Below, one piece after another: positions 10,136-18,349 of a DNA stretch of 64,000 nucleotides; position 1 is the first letter of the stretch, and every line of letters starts with the position of its first letter. The translations under genes and the position numbers were made by a program. Under the pieces are notes generated by a model. That model made no database searches. It worked only from the letters and a program-made list of their open reading frames with translations, and was not told where the DNA came from. Origin of the DNA: an uncultured Candidatus Melainabacteria bacterium (GTDB lineage Bacteria; Cyanobacteriota; Vampirovibrionia; Gastranaerophilales; Gastranaerophilaceae); NCBI GenBank assembly GCA_934757245.1, contig CAKVLH010000007.1:1-64000 (forward strand). Reading direction: 5' to 3'.

Positions 10136-11371
10136 ATGTCAATAGATGATGCATTGGTAATGATTTTAGCCGGTGGAGAAGGTAAAAGACTGTTTCCGCT
10201 TACACAAGATAGGGCAAAACCCGCAGTTCCTTTTGGTGGCCGATACAGAATTATCGATTTCGTTTTGAATAATTTTATAAACTCCGGTTTCTTCAAAATA
10301 AAAGTTTTAACTCAGTATAAATCAGATTCTTTGAACAAACACATTTCAAAAGGTTGGGTATTGTCGCCATTTTTAAACCAATATGTAGACTTAGTTCCTG
10401 CTCAGATGAGAACCGGAGGTGCTTGGTATCAAGGAACGGCTGATGCGGTCTATCAAAATGTTTTTCATATTCATGACGAAGAACCTGATTATGTTTGTGT
10501 TTTCGGTGGCGACCATATTTACAAAATGGATGTTGGACAAATGCTCGACTTTCATAAAGAAAGAAATGCTGATTTGACAATTTCAGCCATTCCGATTCCG
10601 ATTGAAGAAGCGCATGAATTCGGAATCATAGAAGTTGATGAAAATTGGAGACTTACAGGTTTTGTTGAAAAACCGCAAACTCCGCCAAAAGCTATGCCAA
10701 ACAATCCAAATATGTGTTTGGCTTCTATGGGAAATTATATTTTTAATAAACAAATTTTATTGGATGCATTAGAAGAGGATGCAAAAATCGAAATTTCAAA
10801 TCACGATTTTGGCAAAAACGTAATTCCAATGCTTTTAAATCAAGGTAAAAATATTTTTATTTATAATTTTAATGAAAACCACTTCCCGGGAATTACTGAA
10901 AAAGAAAAAGGATATTGGCGTGATGTCGGATGTATAGACGCTTATTGGCAAGCTAATATGGACTTACTTGATTACGAACCGGAATTGAACTTGTATTCAA
11001 AAGAATGGCCAATCAGAACTTTTAATTACAATTACCCACCTGCAAAGTTCATTTGGCAACAAGGTGATAGAGTTGGTATGGCAACTAATTCAATGGTTTC
11101 AGAAGGATGTATTGTATCAGGTGGTATGCTTTCTCGTTGCGTACTTTCGCCGAAAGTTAAAATTAACAGTTATTCTCAAGTATCAGACAGTATCCTAATG
11201 GAAAATGTTAATATTGGCAGATATTCTGAAATCAGAAAGGCGATTATTGACAAAAACGTAGATGTTCCGCCTTATACAAAAATTGGTGTAGATAGAGAAG
11301 CTGATATTGCGCGTGGTTTCTATGTCTCAGAAGGTGGAGTTACCGTAGTACCAAAAAACGCCAGATTATAA
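10136..11371 (+). CDS. glgC: Glucose-1-phosphate adenylyltransferase
   Basis: Makes ADP-glucose from ATP and glucose-1-phosphate for glycogen synthesis. The nucleotidyltransferase signature GGEGKRLFPLT followed by RAKPAVPFGG opens the protein, FGGDHIY and the substrate-binding FVEKP follow, and a left-handed beta-helix forms the C-terminal regulatory part. At 411 residues it has the usual length. AGGAGG lies at the right distance from ATG 10136. The other glycogen genes are not in this window. The next gene starts 21 bases downstream and may be co-transcribed, although no functional link is evident. Confidence 0.96.
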   Translation: MSIDDALVMILAGGEGKRLFPLTQDRAKPAVPFGGRYRIIDFVLNNFINSGFFKIKVLTQYKSDSLNKHISKGWVLSPFLNQYVDLVPAQMRTGGAWYQGTADAVYQNVFHIHDEEPDYVCVFGGDHIYKMDVGQMLDFHKERNADLTISAIPIPIEEAHEFGIIEVDENWRLTGFVEKPQTPPKAMPNNPNMCLASMGNYIFNKQILLDALEEDAKIEISNHDFGKNVIPMLLNQGKNIFIYNFNENHFPGITEKEKGYWRDVGCIDAYWQANMDLLDYEPELNLYSKEWPIRTFNYNYPPAKFIWQQGDRVGMATNSMVSEGCIVSGGMLSRCVLSPKVKINSYSQVSDSILMENVNIGRYSEIRKAIIDKNVDVPPYTKIGVDREADIARGFYVSEGGVTVVPKNARL

Positions 11372-11392
11372 ATTAACAAAGGGAGAATTTCG

Positions 11393-11995
11393 ATGGATAC
11401 GAGTGTAATGTTCAAAATCGGTTACGGACTTTATGTTTTAACCGCAAAAGATGATGCAAAAGATAACGGATGCATTATTAATACCGTAATGCAGGTAACA
11501 TCTAATCCATTGCAAGTTGCAATTGCAGTAAACAAAAAGAATTATACAAATGAGATGATTCAGAAAACCAGAAAATTCAATCTTTCAATCCTTTCTGAAA
11601 AAGCCGATTTTGAAATATACAAGCACTTTGGGTATCAATCAGGACGGGAAGTCGACAAATTTGCTTTATTTACAGAAGCAAAAAGAAGTCCAAATGGTGT
11701 TTTGTACATAACAAAAGGTACGAATGCTTATATTTCTGCTTATGTTCAACAAGAAGTTGATTTGGGCACTCATTCGTTATTCATAGCACAATTAGTTGCG
11801 ACAGAAAGTTTGTCGGATGATAAATCCGCAACTTATGATTATTATCAAAATTTTGTAAAACAAAAACAGGAAAATGTAGCTAAAAAGGGTTGGAGATGTA
11901 AAATTTGCGGTTATATTTATGAAGGTGAAAATTTGCCTGTGGACTACATTTGCCCTGTTTGCAAACATGGCGCAATTGATTTTGAAAGACTGTAA
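11393..11995 (+). CDS. Flavin reductase-like / rubredoxin fusion (high-molecular-weight rubredoxin)
   Basis: Residues 1-150 form an FMN-binding split-barrel flavin reductase (GLYVLTA...NGCIINTVMQVT). Residues about 163-200 are a rubredoxin with paired iron ligands CKICGYIY and CPVCKH. In clostridia such fusions pass electrons from NAD(P)H to flavodiiron proteins that remove oxygen or nitric oxide. That role is inferred here, since no flavodiiron gene is in the window. Ribosome-binding site GGGAG precedes ATG 11393. Length and domain order are typical. Confidence 0.92.
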   Translation: MDTSVMFKIGYGLYVLTAKDDAKDNGCIINTVMQVTSNPLQVAIAVNKKNYTNEMIQKTRKFNLSILSEKADFEIYKHFGYQSGREVDKFALFTEAKRSPNGVLYITKGTNAYISAYVQQEVDLGTHSLFIAQLVATESLSDDKSATYDYYQNFVKQKQENVAKKGWRCKICGYIYEGENLPVDYICPVCKHGAIDFERL

Positions 11996-12023
11996 TGTCG
12001 TATATTACAAAGTAGTAAATGTA

Positions 12024-12052
12024 TTGATAAAATTGTAAATTTTTGATACAAT
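12024..12052 (+). promoter_or_regulatory. Promoter of tiny-peptide cassette 1
   Basis: TTGATA (12024-12029), a 17-base spacer and TACAAT (12047-12052) preceded by TG. The transcript should begin 6-12 bases later, right at the 5' complementary arm of the cassette. Cassettes 3 and 4 have TTGATA-N17-TATTAT in the same place. Confidence 0.75.
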
Positions 12053-12064
12053 TGTTCTCATACA

Positions 12065-12261
12065 TTGAAAATAGAATACAGGCTAAAGATTTTAATAAAC
12101 ATTTGCTGATTTTCACTAACACGAAAGGAGGTTTAAATGTTAGTTGAAATCACCGAAAGAGAACTATTACTAATCTTAGCAATAGTTCTCGCAACAAAAG
12201 TCCTTTAATTAGGACGCAGGTCTGGGTGTAAACGGCACCCTTGCCTGTATTCTTATTTTAA
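12065..12261 (+). other. Tiny-peptide cassette 1 (structured mRNA, type I toxin-like)
   Basis: The 5' arm (12065-12083, ending GAATACAGGC) is complementary to the 3' arm (12243-12261, starting GCCTGTATTC) over about 17 of 19 positions. Between them lie the AAAGGAGG ribosome-binding site, the 23-codon ORF, and a hairpin GGGTG/CACCC (about 12224-12240). Long-range end pairing around a short hydrophobic ORF is how Hok-, Fst- and AapA-type toxin mRNAs are kept untranslated. The toxin role is inferred. Confidence 0.6.
12137..12208 (+). CDS. 23-residue hydrophobic peptide, cassette 1 (putative type I toxin)
   Basis: The peptide begins MLVEITEREL, continues with an unbroken run of Leu, Ile, Val and Ala, and ends TKVL, so it is one short membrane helix. 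A near-perfect Shine-Dalgarno sequence (AAAGGAGG) precedes the ATG. Four versions occur in this window (12137, 12390, 30197 and 32129), sharing the start M(L/F)VE(I/V) and EL at positions 9-10. Conservation of the peptide while its third codon positions vary supports translation. Too short for standard gene finders. A toxin is the leading idea, a small membrane regulator the alternative. Confidence 0.65.
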   Translation: MLVEITERELLLILAIVLATKVL

Positions 12262-12323
12262 CCTATTTTTAGAATTTTTCAAGGTAAAAGTAGTATAAAA
12301 TAAAAAATAGGTGAATTGTAAAA

Positions 12324-12515
12324 TTGAAAAAAGAATATGGGCTAAAGATTTTAACACATTTTGACTATCAACATTGAAAGGAGGGCAAAATGTTTGTTGA
12401 AGTCAATGCACAAGAACTACTGCTAATACTAGCAATAGTTCTTTCACTCAAAGTCCTTTAATTAGGACTGCGGGGAAGGGTATCTGCGTTACCCTTGCCT
12501 GTATTCTTATTTTAA
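12324..12515 (+). other. Tiny-peptide cassette 2 (structured mRNA, type I toxin-like)
   Basis: The 5' arm ends GAATATGGGC (12333-12342) and the 3' arm begins GCCTGTATTC (12497-12506). They differ from cassette 1, yet all ten positions still pair as RNA through G-U pairs. The internal hairpin is GGGTA/TACCC with a changed stem. No clear promoter sits at the position used by the other cassettes, so it may rely on read-through from cassette 1. On the opposite strand inside the ORF, TTGAGT-N17-TATTAG (12451 down to 12423) could start an antisense RNA. Confidence 0.55.
12390..12461 (+). CDS. 23-residue hydrophobic peptide, cassette 2 (putative type I toxin)
   Basis: Starts MFVEVNAQEL, then a hydrophobic helix ending LKVL. 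It differs from the cassette 1 peptide at several N-terminal residues but keeps the hydrophobic core and the length. Ribosome-binding site AAAGGAGG precedes ATG 12390. Cassettes 1 and 2 are tandem on the plus strand between the rubredoxin and glycosylase genes. Confidence 0.62.
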   Translation: MFVEVNAQELLLILAIVLSLKVL

Positions 12516-12548
12516 CCTATTTTTAAAAATTTTCAAGGTGAGGGTTGT

Positions 12549-13133
12549 ATGAAATCAAAAAAATTAGATGAATTGAAACAAGAATGTTTAAACTGTAAAA
12601 AATGTGTTTTGGGCGAAACCAGAAACAATATAGTCTTTTCAGACGGAAATCCTGAAACAGCACGTGCTATTCTTATAGGCGAAGCTCCGGGGGAAAATGA
12701 AGATAAAACCGGAACTCCTTTTGTAGGTAGAGCAGGAAAACTCTTAAATGAATTTTTAGAAAAAGCAGGAATTTCAAGAGAAAAGGATTTATATATAATT
12801 AATACGGTAAAATGCAGACCGCCTAAAAATCGCGTTCCTTCTGATGAAGAAAAGAAGCTTTGTGAAAACTACTTGCTTCAACAAATAGAAATTATTAATC
12901 CGGAAATTATGATATTTTGCGGTGCTACAGCACTTAAATCTTTTTATGACAAAAAAATCGCAATATCGAAAATCAGAGGTGAGGTTTTGGAAATAGAAAT
13001 TGGTGGTAAAATTCGCAAATGTATTCCAATTTTTCACCCTTCATATCTTTTAAGATACCATTCATTAGAAGAAGGTAGTCCAAGATACTTTATGCTTGAA
13101 GATTTGAAGAAAATAAAAAGTTTTTTAAATTAG
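12549..13133 (+). CDS. Family 4 uracil-DNA glycosylase (iron-sulfur type)
   Basis: Removes uracil from DNA to start base-excision repair. It shows the N-terminal cysteines of the 4Fe-4S site (CLNCKKC), the water-activating motif GEAPGENED, FVGRAGKLL, and the substrate-binding HPSYLLR near the end. At 194 residues it is typical of family 4 enzymes. polA, which fills repair gaps, is convergent with it just downstream. Confidence 0.93.
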   Translation: MKSKKLDELKQECLNCKKCVLGETRNNIVFSDGNPETARAILIGEAPGENEDKTGTPFVGRAGKLLNEFLEKAGISREKDLYIINTVKCRPPKNRVPSDEEKKLCENYLLQQIEIINPEIMIFCGATALKSFYDKKIAISKIRGEVLEIEIGGKIRKCIPIFHPSYLLRYHSLEEGSPRYFMLEDLKKIKSFLN

Positions 13134-13140
13134 CAAATCC

Positions 13141-13176
13141 GGTGGAATAATCGCAAACGATTTTCCACCTTTTTTA
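13141..13176 (+). terminator. Terminator of the glycosylase gene
   Basis: Stem GGTGGAA...TTCCACC with an inner TCG/CGA stem and a run of seven T, eight bases after the stop codon. Confidence 0.85.
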
Positions 13177-13228
13177 AAGTTATTGGTGTGAAAATTGCAT
13201 CTTACAATTTTTTACACCAATAACTTTT
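13176..13228. terminator. Long hairpin between convergent genes
   Basis: AAAGTTATTGGTGTG (13176-13190) pairs with CACCAATAACTTTTT (13214-13228). T-runs on both strands make it a likely bidirectional terminator that also ends polA transcription from the minus strand. Confidence 0.65.
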
Positions 13229-13233
13229 TAGAT

Positions 13234-15906
13234 TTATCCTTCTTTCCAACTTGAACCGTAATTTATGTCAACATCAAGCGGAACTTTTAGATTTTGGTCT
13301 TTGAGTGCCATACAATCTAATATAATAGATTTTAATTGCTCTAATTCGTCTTTTGGAACTTCAAAAACAAGTTCATCGTGTACTTGCATAATCATTTTTG
13401 TTTTCATTTTGTCAATTGCTTTATCTACGCGAATCATCGCAATTTTAATCAAATCCGCAGCCGTTCCTTGCAATGGTTGATTAATTGCGGCGCGTTGAGC
13501 AAACTCCCTTATTTGATAATTTGAACTTTGAAGTTCTGACGCTAAGTATCTTTTACGTCCAAAAGCCGTTTCTACATAGCCGTTTTGAGTTACAAACTCT
13601 ACTTCATTATTCATGTATTCTTTAACTTTCGGATAAGTTTCAAAATACTTGTCGATAAATTCTTGAGCTTCCGCATTAGTTATACCCAAACTTTTTGCCA
13701 GTCCATATTTAGATTGACCGTAGACAATACCGAAATTAACAGCCTTAGCGCGTCTTCTCATTTCTTTCGTAACATCTTTTAACTCTACTCCAAAGACTTT
13801 TGCGGCTGTCATTGCGTGAACATCTTCTCCGCTGGTGAATGCGTGGATTAAATGTTCATCACCTGAAACGTGTGCTAACAATCTCAATTCAATTTGTGAG
13901 TAATCGGCTGATAAAATAAGCGAATTTTCTTTATCCATAGCGCAAAAAGCTGAGCGGATTTTATTTCCTTCTTCACTTCTTATTGGAATATTTTGTAAAT
14001 TCGGATTGGAAGAAGAAAGACGTCCCGTAACCGTTAACGCTTGATTATAAGTCGTATGAATTCTACCATCCTTTTTACTGATAAGAGTTGGCAATGCGTC
14101 TGTATAAGTAGATTTTAGTTTTGCAAATTTTCTATGTTGCAAAATGTATTCGCAAATTTCATACTCTTGTGCTAATTCTTCTAACACTTCTGCACTCGTT
14201 GAACGTGATTTTTTCTTTTTAGTTTTTAATTCTAATTTATCAAAAAGAACTTCTGCAACTTGTTTTGGCGAATTGATGTTAAACGGTTCGCCTGCAAGTT
14301 GATAAATCAAATCTTCTAGCTCTGCAAGTTTTTCAGTCATATAAGAAGAAAGCTCTTTTAAATATTCACAATCAATTGCAACGCCGGTGTGTTCCATTTT
14401 TGCAAGAACCAAAGTCAATGGAATTTCAATTTCGTTTACAATTTTTTGTTCTCTCTCGTCCAAATTCTTTTGCCAATATTCATAAAGTCTAAAAATTGTA
14501 TAAGCTTCGTCGCACTTGCCCATTTCAGACTCATTTGACATAATAATATGATTTAGAAAATCCAGAGCTTGAGCTTCAAGCGCATGTTTTCTGTTAGGGT
14601 CTTTAACATAACTTGCTAAAAGTACATCATATTCTAAACCTTTTAAAGTATAACCGTTGTTTAAAAGTAAATGATAATCAGATTTTGCGTCAAATCCGAT
14701 TTTTTTAATATTAGGATTTTCAATAATAGGCTTAAGTTTTTCAACTTCGTTTGCGCCAAAGAAGAAGTTTTCACCGTTAGAAATTGTAGCAGAAACAATT
14801 TCCCCTTCGTTTGAATAAAATTTCATTGCAATTCTATCAGATTTTTCCAGTTGAGCCAAAATATCTTCAATGTTATTTGCGTTAACAATTTTAAACTCAA
14901 TATTTGCTTCTTCTACTGTTTCTTTTATCGCTTGAGCAAAAAGACTTTGCTGAACGTTGTCTTGTTTAGGCGCTTGATTAAACAAATTTAGATTTTCGTT
15001 CGCTTCTACTTCCGCATTTGGATTGAACGATGTTAAAATTTTATCAATGTTTTTGATAAAAGTATAAAATTGCATCTTTCTTAAAAACGCAGAAACATCT
15101 TCTATTTTAGGCAAAGTAACTGTTGCAGTATCTATGTCAAAATCAAGTTCTACGTTTCTAACGATTGTAGCCAAATCTTTTGACAAAATCGCAATGTCTT
15201 TTTGTTCGCAAATCTTTTTCTGAACAGCTTTTTCCGGAATGTTATCGCAATCGGCCAAAACATCTTCAAGGTGCTTATATCTGTTCAAAAGCTTTTGTGC
15301 AGTTTTTTCTCCGATACCGCGAATTCCGGGAATATTATCGGATGTATCTCCGCGTAAACCTTTATAATCAATAACTTGGTCAGGATAAACTCCAAGCTTT
15401 TCGTAAACCTTGTTCCAATCATACTCAATTAATTCACCTTTAGAAGGGATAAGAACTTTTACTGTTCCGTCTTTATCAATAAGTTGAAAGCTGTCTTGAT
15501 CGCCTGTTAAAATAAGTGTATTATGACCTTTGTCTGATGCGTTTTTTGAAATTGTTCCAATAACGTCATCAGCTTCAAAACCTTCTTTTGTAATAATAGG
15601 AATATCAAAAGCTTTTAAGCCTTCGCAAATTATGCCTAATTGACTGCGCATAGTGTCCGGCATGGCTTCGCGGTTAGCTTTATATTCTTCAAACTTTTCG
15701 GTTCTAAATGTTCTTCTGCCTACATCAAACGCAACTGCTATGTAATCTGGATGTATTTTTGCCAATAAATCAAAAATAGCTTTAAAAAAGCCGTAGACCG
15801 CCCAAGTTGGTTGGTTTTCAGAATTCTTCATTCCTGTTCTTTCAAGCGCAAAAAACTGGCGGTAAGCTAGTGCGTGTCCGTCTATAAGAATTAAAGTTTT
15901 TGACAT
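13234..15906 (-). CDS. polA: DNA polymerase I, 3'-5' exonuclease site degraded
   Basis: Gap-filling and Okazaki-fragment polymerase. The N-terminal 5' nuclease domain (about 1-290) keeps its acidic residues (DGHALAYR, AFDVGR, TGDQDSFQL) and the helix-hairpin-helix GLRGDTSDNIPGIRG. The middle domain (about 330-480) is shaped like the proofreading exonuclease, but motif I reads IAMKFYSNEG instead of the DxE form, so proofreading is probably lost. Polymerase motifs A (DYSQIELR), B (RRAKAVNFGIVYGQS) and C (QVHDELVFE) are intact. The 890-residue length is normal. Confidence 0.96.
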   Translation of the reverse strand: MSKTLILIDGHALAYRQFFALERTGMKNSENQPTWAVYGFFKAIFDLLAKIHPDYIAVAFDVGRRTFRTEKFEEYKANREAMPDTMRSQLGIICEGLKAFDIPIITKEGFEADDVIGTISKNASDKGHNTLILTGDQDSFQLIDKDGTVKVLIPSKGELIEYDWNKVYEKLGVYPDQVIDYKGLRGDTSDNIPGIRGIGEKTAQKLLNRYKHLEDVLADCDNIPEKAVQKKICEQKDIAILSKDLATIVRNVELDFDIDTATVTLPKIEDVSAFLRKMQFYTFIKNIDKILTSFNPNAEVEANENLNLFNQAPKQDNVQQSLFAQAIKETVEEANIEFKIVNANNIEDILAQLEKSDRIAMKFYSNEGEIVSATISNGENFFFGANEVEKLKPIIENPNIKKIGFDAKSDYHLLLNNGYTLKGLEYDVLLASYVKDPNRKHALEAQALDFLNHIIMSNESEMGKCDEAYTIFRLYEYWQKNLDEREQKIVNEIEIPLTLVLAKMEHTGVAIDCEYLKELSSYMTEKLAELEDLIYQLAGEPFNINSPKQVAEVLFDKLELKTKKKKSRSTSAEVLEELAQEYEICEYILQHRKFAKLKSTYTDALPTLISKKDGRIHTTYNQALTVTGRLSSSNPNLQNIPIRSEEGNKIRSAFCAMDKENSLILSADYSQIELRLLAHVSGDEHLIHAFTSGEDVHAMTAAKVFGVELKDVTKEMRRRAKAVNFGIVYGQSKYGLAKSLGITNAEAQEFIDKYFETYPKVKEYMNNEVEFVTQNGYVETAFGRKRYLASELQSSNYQIREFAQRAAINQPLQGTAADLIKIAMIRVDKAIDKMKTKMIMQVHDELVFEVPKDELEQLKSIILDCMALKDQNLKVPLDVDINYGSSWKEG

Positions 15907-15930
15907 AAAATACTCCCCACTTTTTTTATC

Positions 15931-15962
15931 ATTATAGCATAAGTGGAGAGTGGTTGCGTCAA
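15931..15962 (-). promoter_or_regulatory. Candidate polA promoter
   Basis: On the minus strand TATAAT (15936-15931) is preceded by TGC as in an extended -10. The nearest -35-like TTGACG (15962-15957) is 20 bases away, longer than optimal. Confidence 0.4.
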
Positions 15963-15981
15963 AAGTTATAAATACTAATAA

Positions 15982-16007
15982 AAGGGCGCGACTTTAGTCG
16001 CGCCCTT
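15982..16007 (-). terminator. Terminator of the DnaJ-like gene
   Basis: Stem of 11 bp AAGGGCGCGAC/GTCGCGCCCTT with a four-base loop, followed on the minus strand by TTTATT. It lies nine bases beyond the stop at 16016. Confidence 0.8.
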
Positions 16008-16015
16008 CAATTTCT

Positions 16016-17047
16016 TTAATTTGTCAAATCTCTGATTTTTTTGTACAAATCAATTACATCTTTTGGCATATTCTTAGAAACAACAATTTTAATTTTTGCG
16101 TTCAAATCACCATAACCGCTTGCTTTTGGCAATCCCATTTGTTTTAGTCTTAAGGATTGACCACTTGAAACTCCTGCCGGTATTTTGATATTAATTTTGC
16201 CATGCAATGTTTCAATGTCTTTTGTACATCCTAGAACTGCATCCGGTGGAGTTATTTCAACTTCTTTTACGAGGTTGTCTCCGTCAAATTCATACTCAGA
16301 ATCTTTAAAGTGAATTACTAAGTATAAATCGCCTTTTCTGCCATATTCATCAGCTTTGCCTTCGCCTTTTAGACGAACTTTTTTACCTTCGCTAACTCCT
16401 TTTGGTAATTTTACTTTTACAGTTCTAGGGCTTGAAATAATGCCTGTTCCGCCACAATGAGAACAGTATCCGCCATGGCAGTAAGGACATTTTTCCATAT
16501 CGGTAAAGGTTACGGATATTGGTTTACCGTCAAAGATTTCACGCGCAGTTACGTTCAAGTTCTTTGTAATATCCAAATCTTCAGATTTTGGTTGTTGTGC
16601 ACTTCTTCTTGTATTAGTTTGCGCACCACCTCTAGCTGCTTGAGAAAAATCAAAACCGCCAAAATTAGCGCCTTGTGCTCCGGCCATTCCGCCCATCATA
16701 TCGCCGAACAAAGAGCCAAAGAAGTCAGAGAAACCGCTTCCACCGAAATCGAAACTTTGCGCTCCACCTTGATTAAAGTTGAAGCTAAAGTTTTCAAATC
16801 CTGGAGGTGGGGTATAATCAGCTCCACCCTGCCAGTTTGAGCCTAAACTATCATATCTTTGACGTTTTGCTTTATCAGACAAAACTTCGTAAGCTTCATT
16901 TATATCTTTGAATTTTTCTTCTGCTTCTTTTGTTTTATTTACATCTGGATGATATTTACGCGCAAGTTTTCTGTAAGCAGATTTTATTGCTGCAGCATCT
17001 GCATCACGACTTACGCCCAATATTTCATAATAGTCTTTGTATTTCAT
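16016..17047 (-). CDS. DnaJ-family co-chaperone with a reduced zinc-finger region
   Basis: Stimulates Hsp70 (DnaK). The J domain occupies residues 1-70, with HPD in the loop (KYHPDVN). A long Gly/Phe-rich linker follows (about 75-140). The zinc region is reduced to one cluster, [16 protein letters not shown], where full DnaJ has four CxxCxGxG repeats. The C-terminal substrate-binding domains are complete. At 343 residues it is between CbpA and DnaJ. dnaK and grpE are not nearby, so it is probably an accessory J protein. AAGGAC precedes ATG 17047. Confidence 0.88.
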   Translation of the reverse strand: MKYKDYYEILGVSRDADAAAIKSAYRKLARKYHPDVNKTKEAEEKFKDINEAYEVLSDKAKRQRYDSLGSNWQGGADYTPPPGFENFSFNFNQGGAQSFDFGGSGFSDFFGSLFGDMMGGMAGAQGANFGGFDFSQAARGGAQTNTRRSAQQPKSEDLDITKNLNVTAREIFDGKPISVTFTDMEKCPYCHGGYCSHCGGTGIISSPRTVKVKLPKGVSEGKKVRLKGEGKADEYGRKGDLYLVIHFKDSEYEFDGDNLVKEVEITPPDAVLGCTKDIETLHGKINIKIPAGVSSGQSLRLKQMGLPKASGYGDLNAKIKIVVSKNMPKDVIDLYKKIRDLTN

Positions 17048-17138
17048 ATTAAGTCCTTTTTTACTCTATACCTAAATATTAATACAAAAAACTTTAAAAC
17101 CGAATATTTTTAATCTTTTTTTAACTTTAAGGGGATGT

Positions 17139-17816
17139 TTAGCACATAACTATCCAGAGTAATTTGCGCATTTGCTTACCCGCAAAAATTCCCAGCATCG
17201 CAAAAAAGATGTCATAGAATACTTGAATTCCGCTCTGTGAAAGAATCCAGCTTACAACCAAATCCATTTGCGCGTGTCTTAAAGTTGCAATAAAGAACAT
17301 GTACAAAATTCCGAGTACATGTATAATCAAAACTCCAATTAATGAAATTAAGAAAATTCTCAAAAAATCGTTTTTACCTTTAAGCAATGTTCCTGCAAAA
17401 AATATTGCCGGTAAAAAAGCTAAAATATAACCAAAGCCGTATTCGAATAAATAACTTATACCGCCACCTAGTGCAAAAACCGGAACAAACAATCCGAGGA
17501 TAATATAAAGTATTATAGAAAGAATGCCGAATTTTCTACCCATTAGAGCGACGATAAAGAACACAACCGGAATTTGCGGAATGTATTTATAGCTTTTAAT
17601 AAAATGGTGCAGAATTTCAGTTTCATTCGTTTCAACAGCAAGAAAACTCAATGTATCAAATGGTATGTACGGATGTTTTAGAGTTACTTGAGTAAATGTT
17701 GCAACAATAATCAGCAAAACACATAAGCCTGTCAAAACAAGCGTACCCATTGTAATTCTGATTGGCTCGCCTTTGTATTTGAAGCTATTAATTTGTTTTG
17801 CTACTCTTTTGCTCAT
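17139..17816 (-). CDS. BioY-like biotin transporter membrane protein
   Basis: About six hydrophobic segments in 225 residues, with a Gly-rich loop (FALGGGISYLF) and YGFGYILAFLPA resembling the substrate-specific (S) component BioY of energy-coupling-factor biotin transporters. A biotin gene, bioD, lies at 37725, so biotin use is plausible. Its ATG overlaps the stop of the preceding rimI-like gene in an ATGA arrangement, placing it last in a five-gene operon. The ECF ATPase genes are not in the window. Substrate remains inferred. Confidence 0.65.
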   Translation of the reverse strand: MSKRVAKQINSFKYKGEPIRITMGTLVLTGLCVLLIIVATFTQVTLKHPYIPFDTLSFLAVETNETEILHHFIKSYKYIPQIPVVFFIVALMGRKFGILSIILYIILGLFVPVFALGGGISYLFEYGFGYILAFLPAIFFAGTLLKGKNDFLRIFLISLIGVLIIHVLGILYMFFIATLRHAQMDLVVSWILSQSGIQVFYDIFFAMLGIFAGKQMRKLLWIVMC

Positions 17817-18349
17817 TTTATCTCTATCAAAGTTTTTAACTTATCAACATTTTCTTGATATTTAACTTTAAATTTATCGTAAAAAATATTTTCAGTCCAC
17901 ATAATTAATGCGTCTTCGTTGTTATCTTGATAATATCCTTTTCTCGTGCCTAAAGACTGAAACCCGTATTTTTCGTACAACTTAATTGCAGGTTCGTTAG
18001 AAACGCGAACTTCAAGCGTCAAATATTTAACCTTGTCTTTATAACAATCTTCTACGATTCTGTGCATCATAGCTTCTGCAATATGATTGCGCATAAATTC
18101 TTTTTTAACGGCAATTGTTGTAATATGTCCTTCATCAATAATATGCCAAGTACCTGCATAACCTACTATTTCGCCGTCATCAGTCTTTGCAACATAGTAT
18201 TTTGCAAGATTATTTGCCATTTCGTCATAAAAAGACGATTTCGCCCAATGATGTTTACCATAAGCTTCTGCTTCAATAGCTACAACAGCTTCAACATCAT
18301 CTTTTTCCATTTTTGTAATAGTAATTTCTGATAATTTAGTTATGGACAT
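17813..18349 (-). CDS. rimI: RimI-like GNAT N-acetyltransferase
   Basis: Transfers acetyl from acetyl-CoA to a protein N-terminus (ribosomal S18 in well-studied RimI). The GNAT core is visible: HITTIAVKKEFMRNHIAEAMM for the acetyl-CoA loop, then LEVRVSNEPAIKLYEKYGF and RKGYY, the standard RimI C-terminal signature. The ATG at 18349 follows GGGAAAG. The in-frame TTG at 18361 is less likely. It overlaps the end of the HicB-like gene by ten bases and shares ATGA with the next gene. Confidence 0.88.
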   Translation of the reverse strand: MSITKLSEITITKMEKDDVEAVVAIEAEAYGKHHWAKSSFYDEMANNLAKYYVAKTDDGEIVGYAGTWHIIDEGHITTIAVKKEFMRNHIAEAMMHRIVEDCYKDKVKYLTLEVRVSNEPAIKLYEKYGFQSLGTRKGYYQDNNEDALIMWTENIFYDKFKVKYQENVDKLKTLIEIK

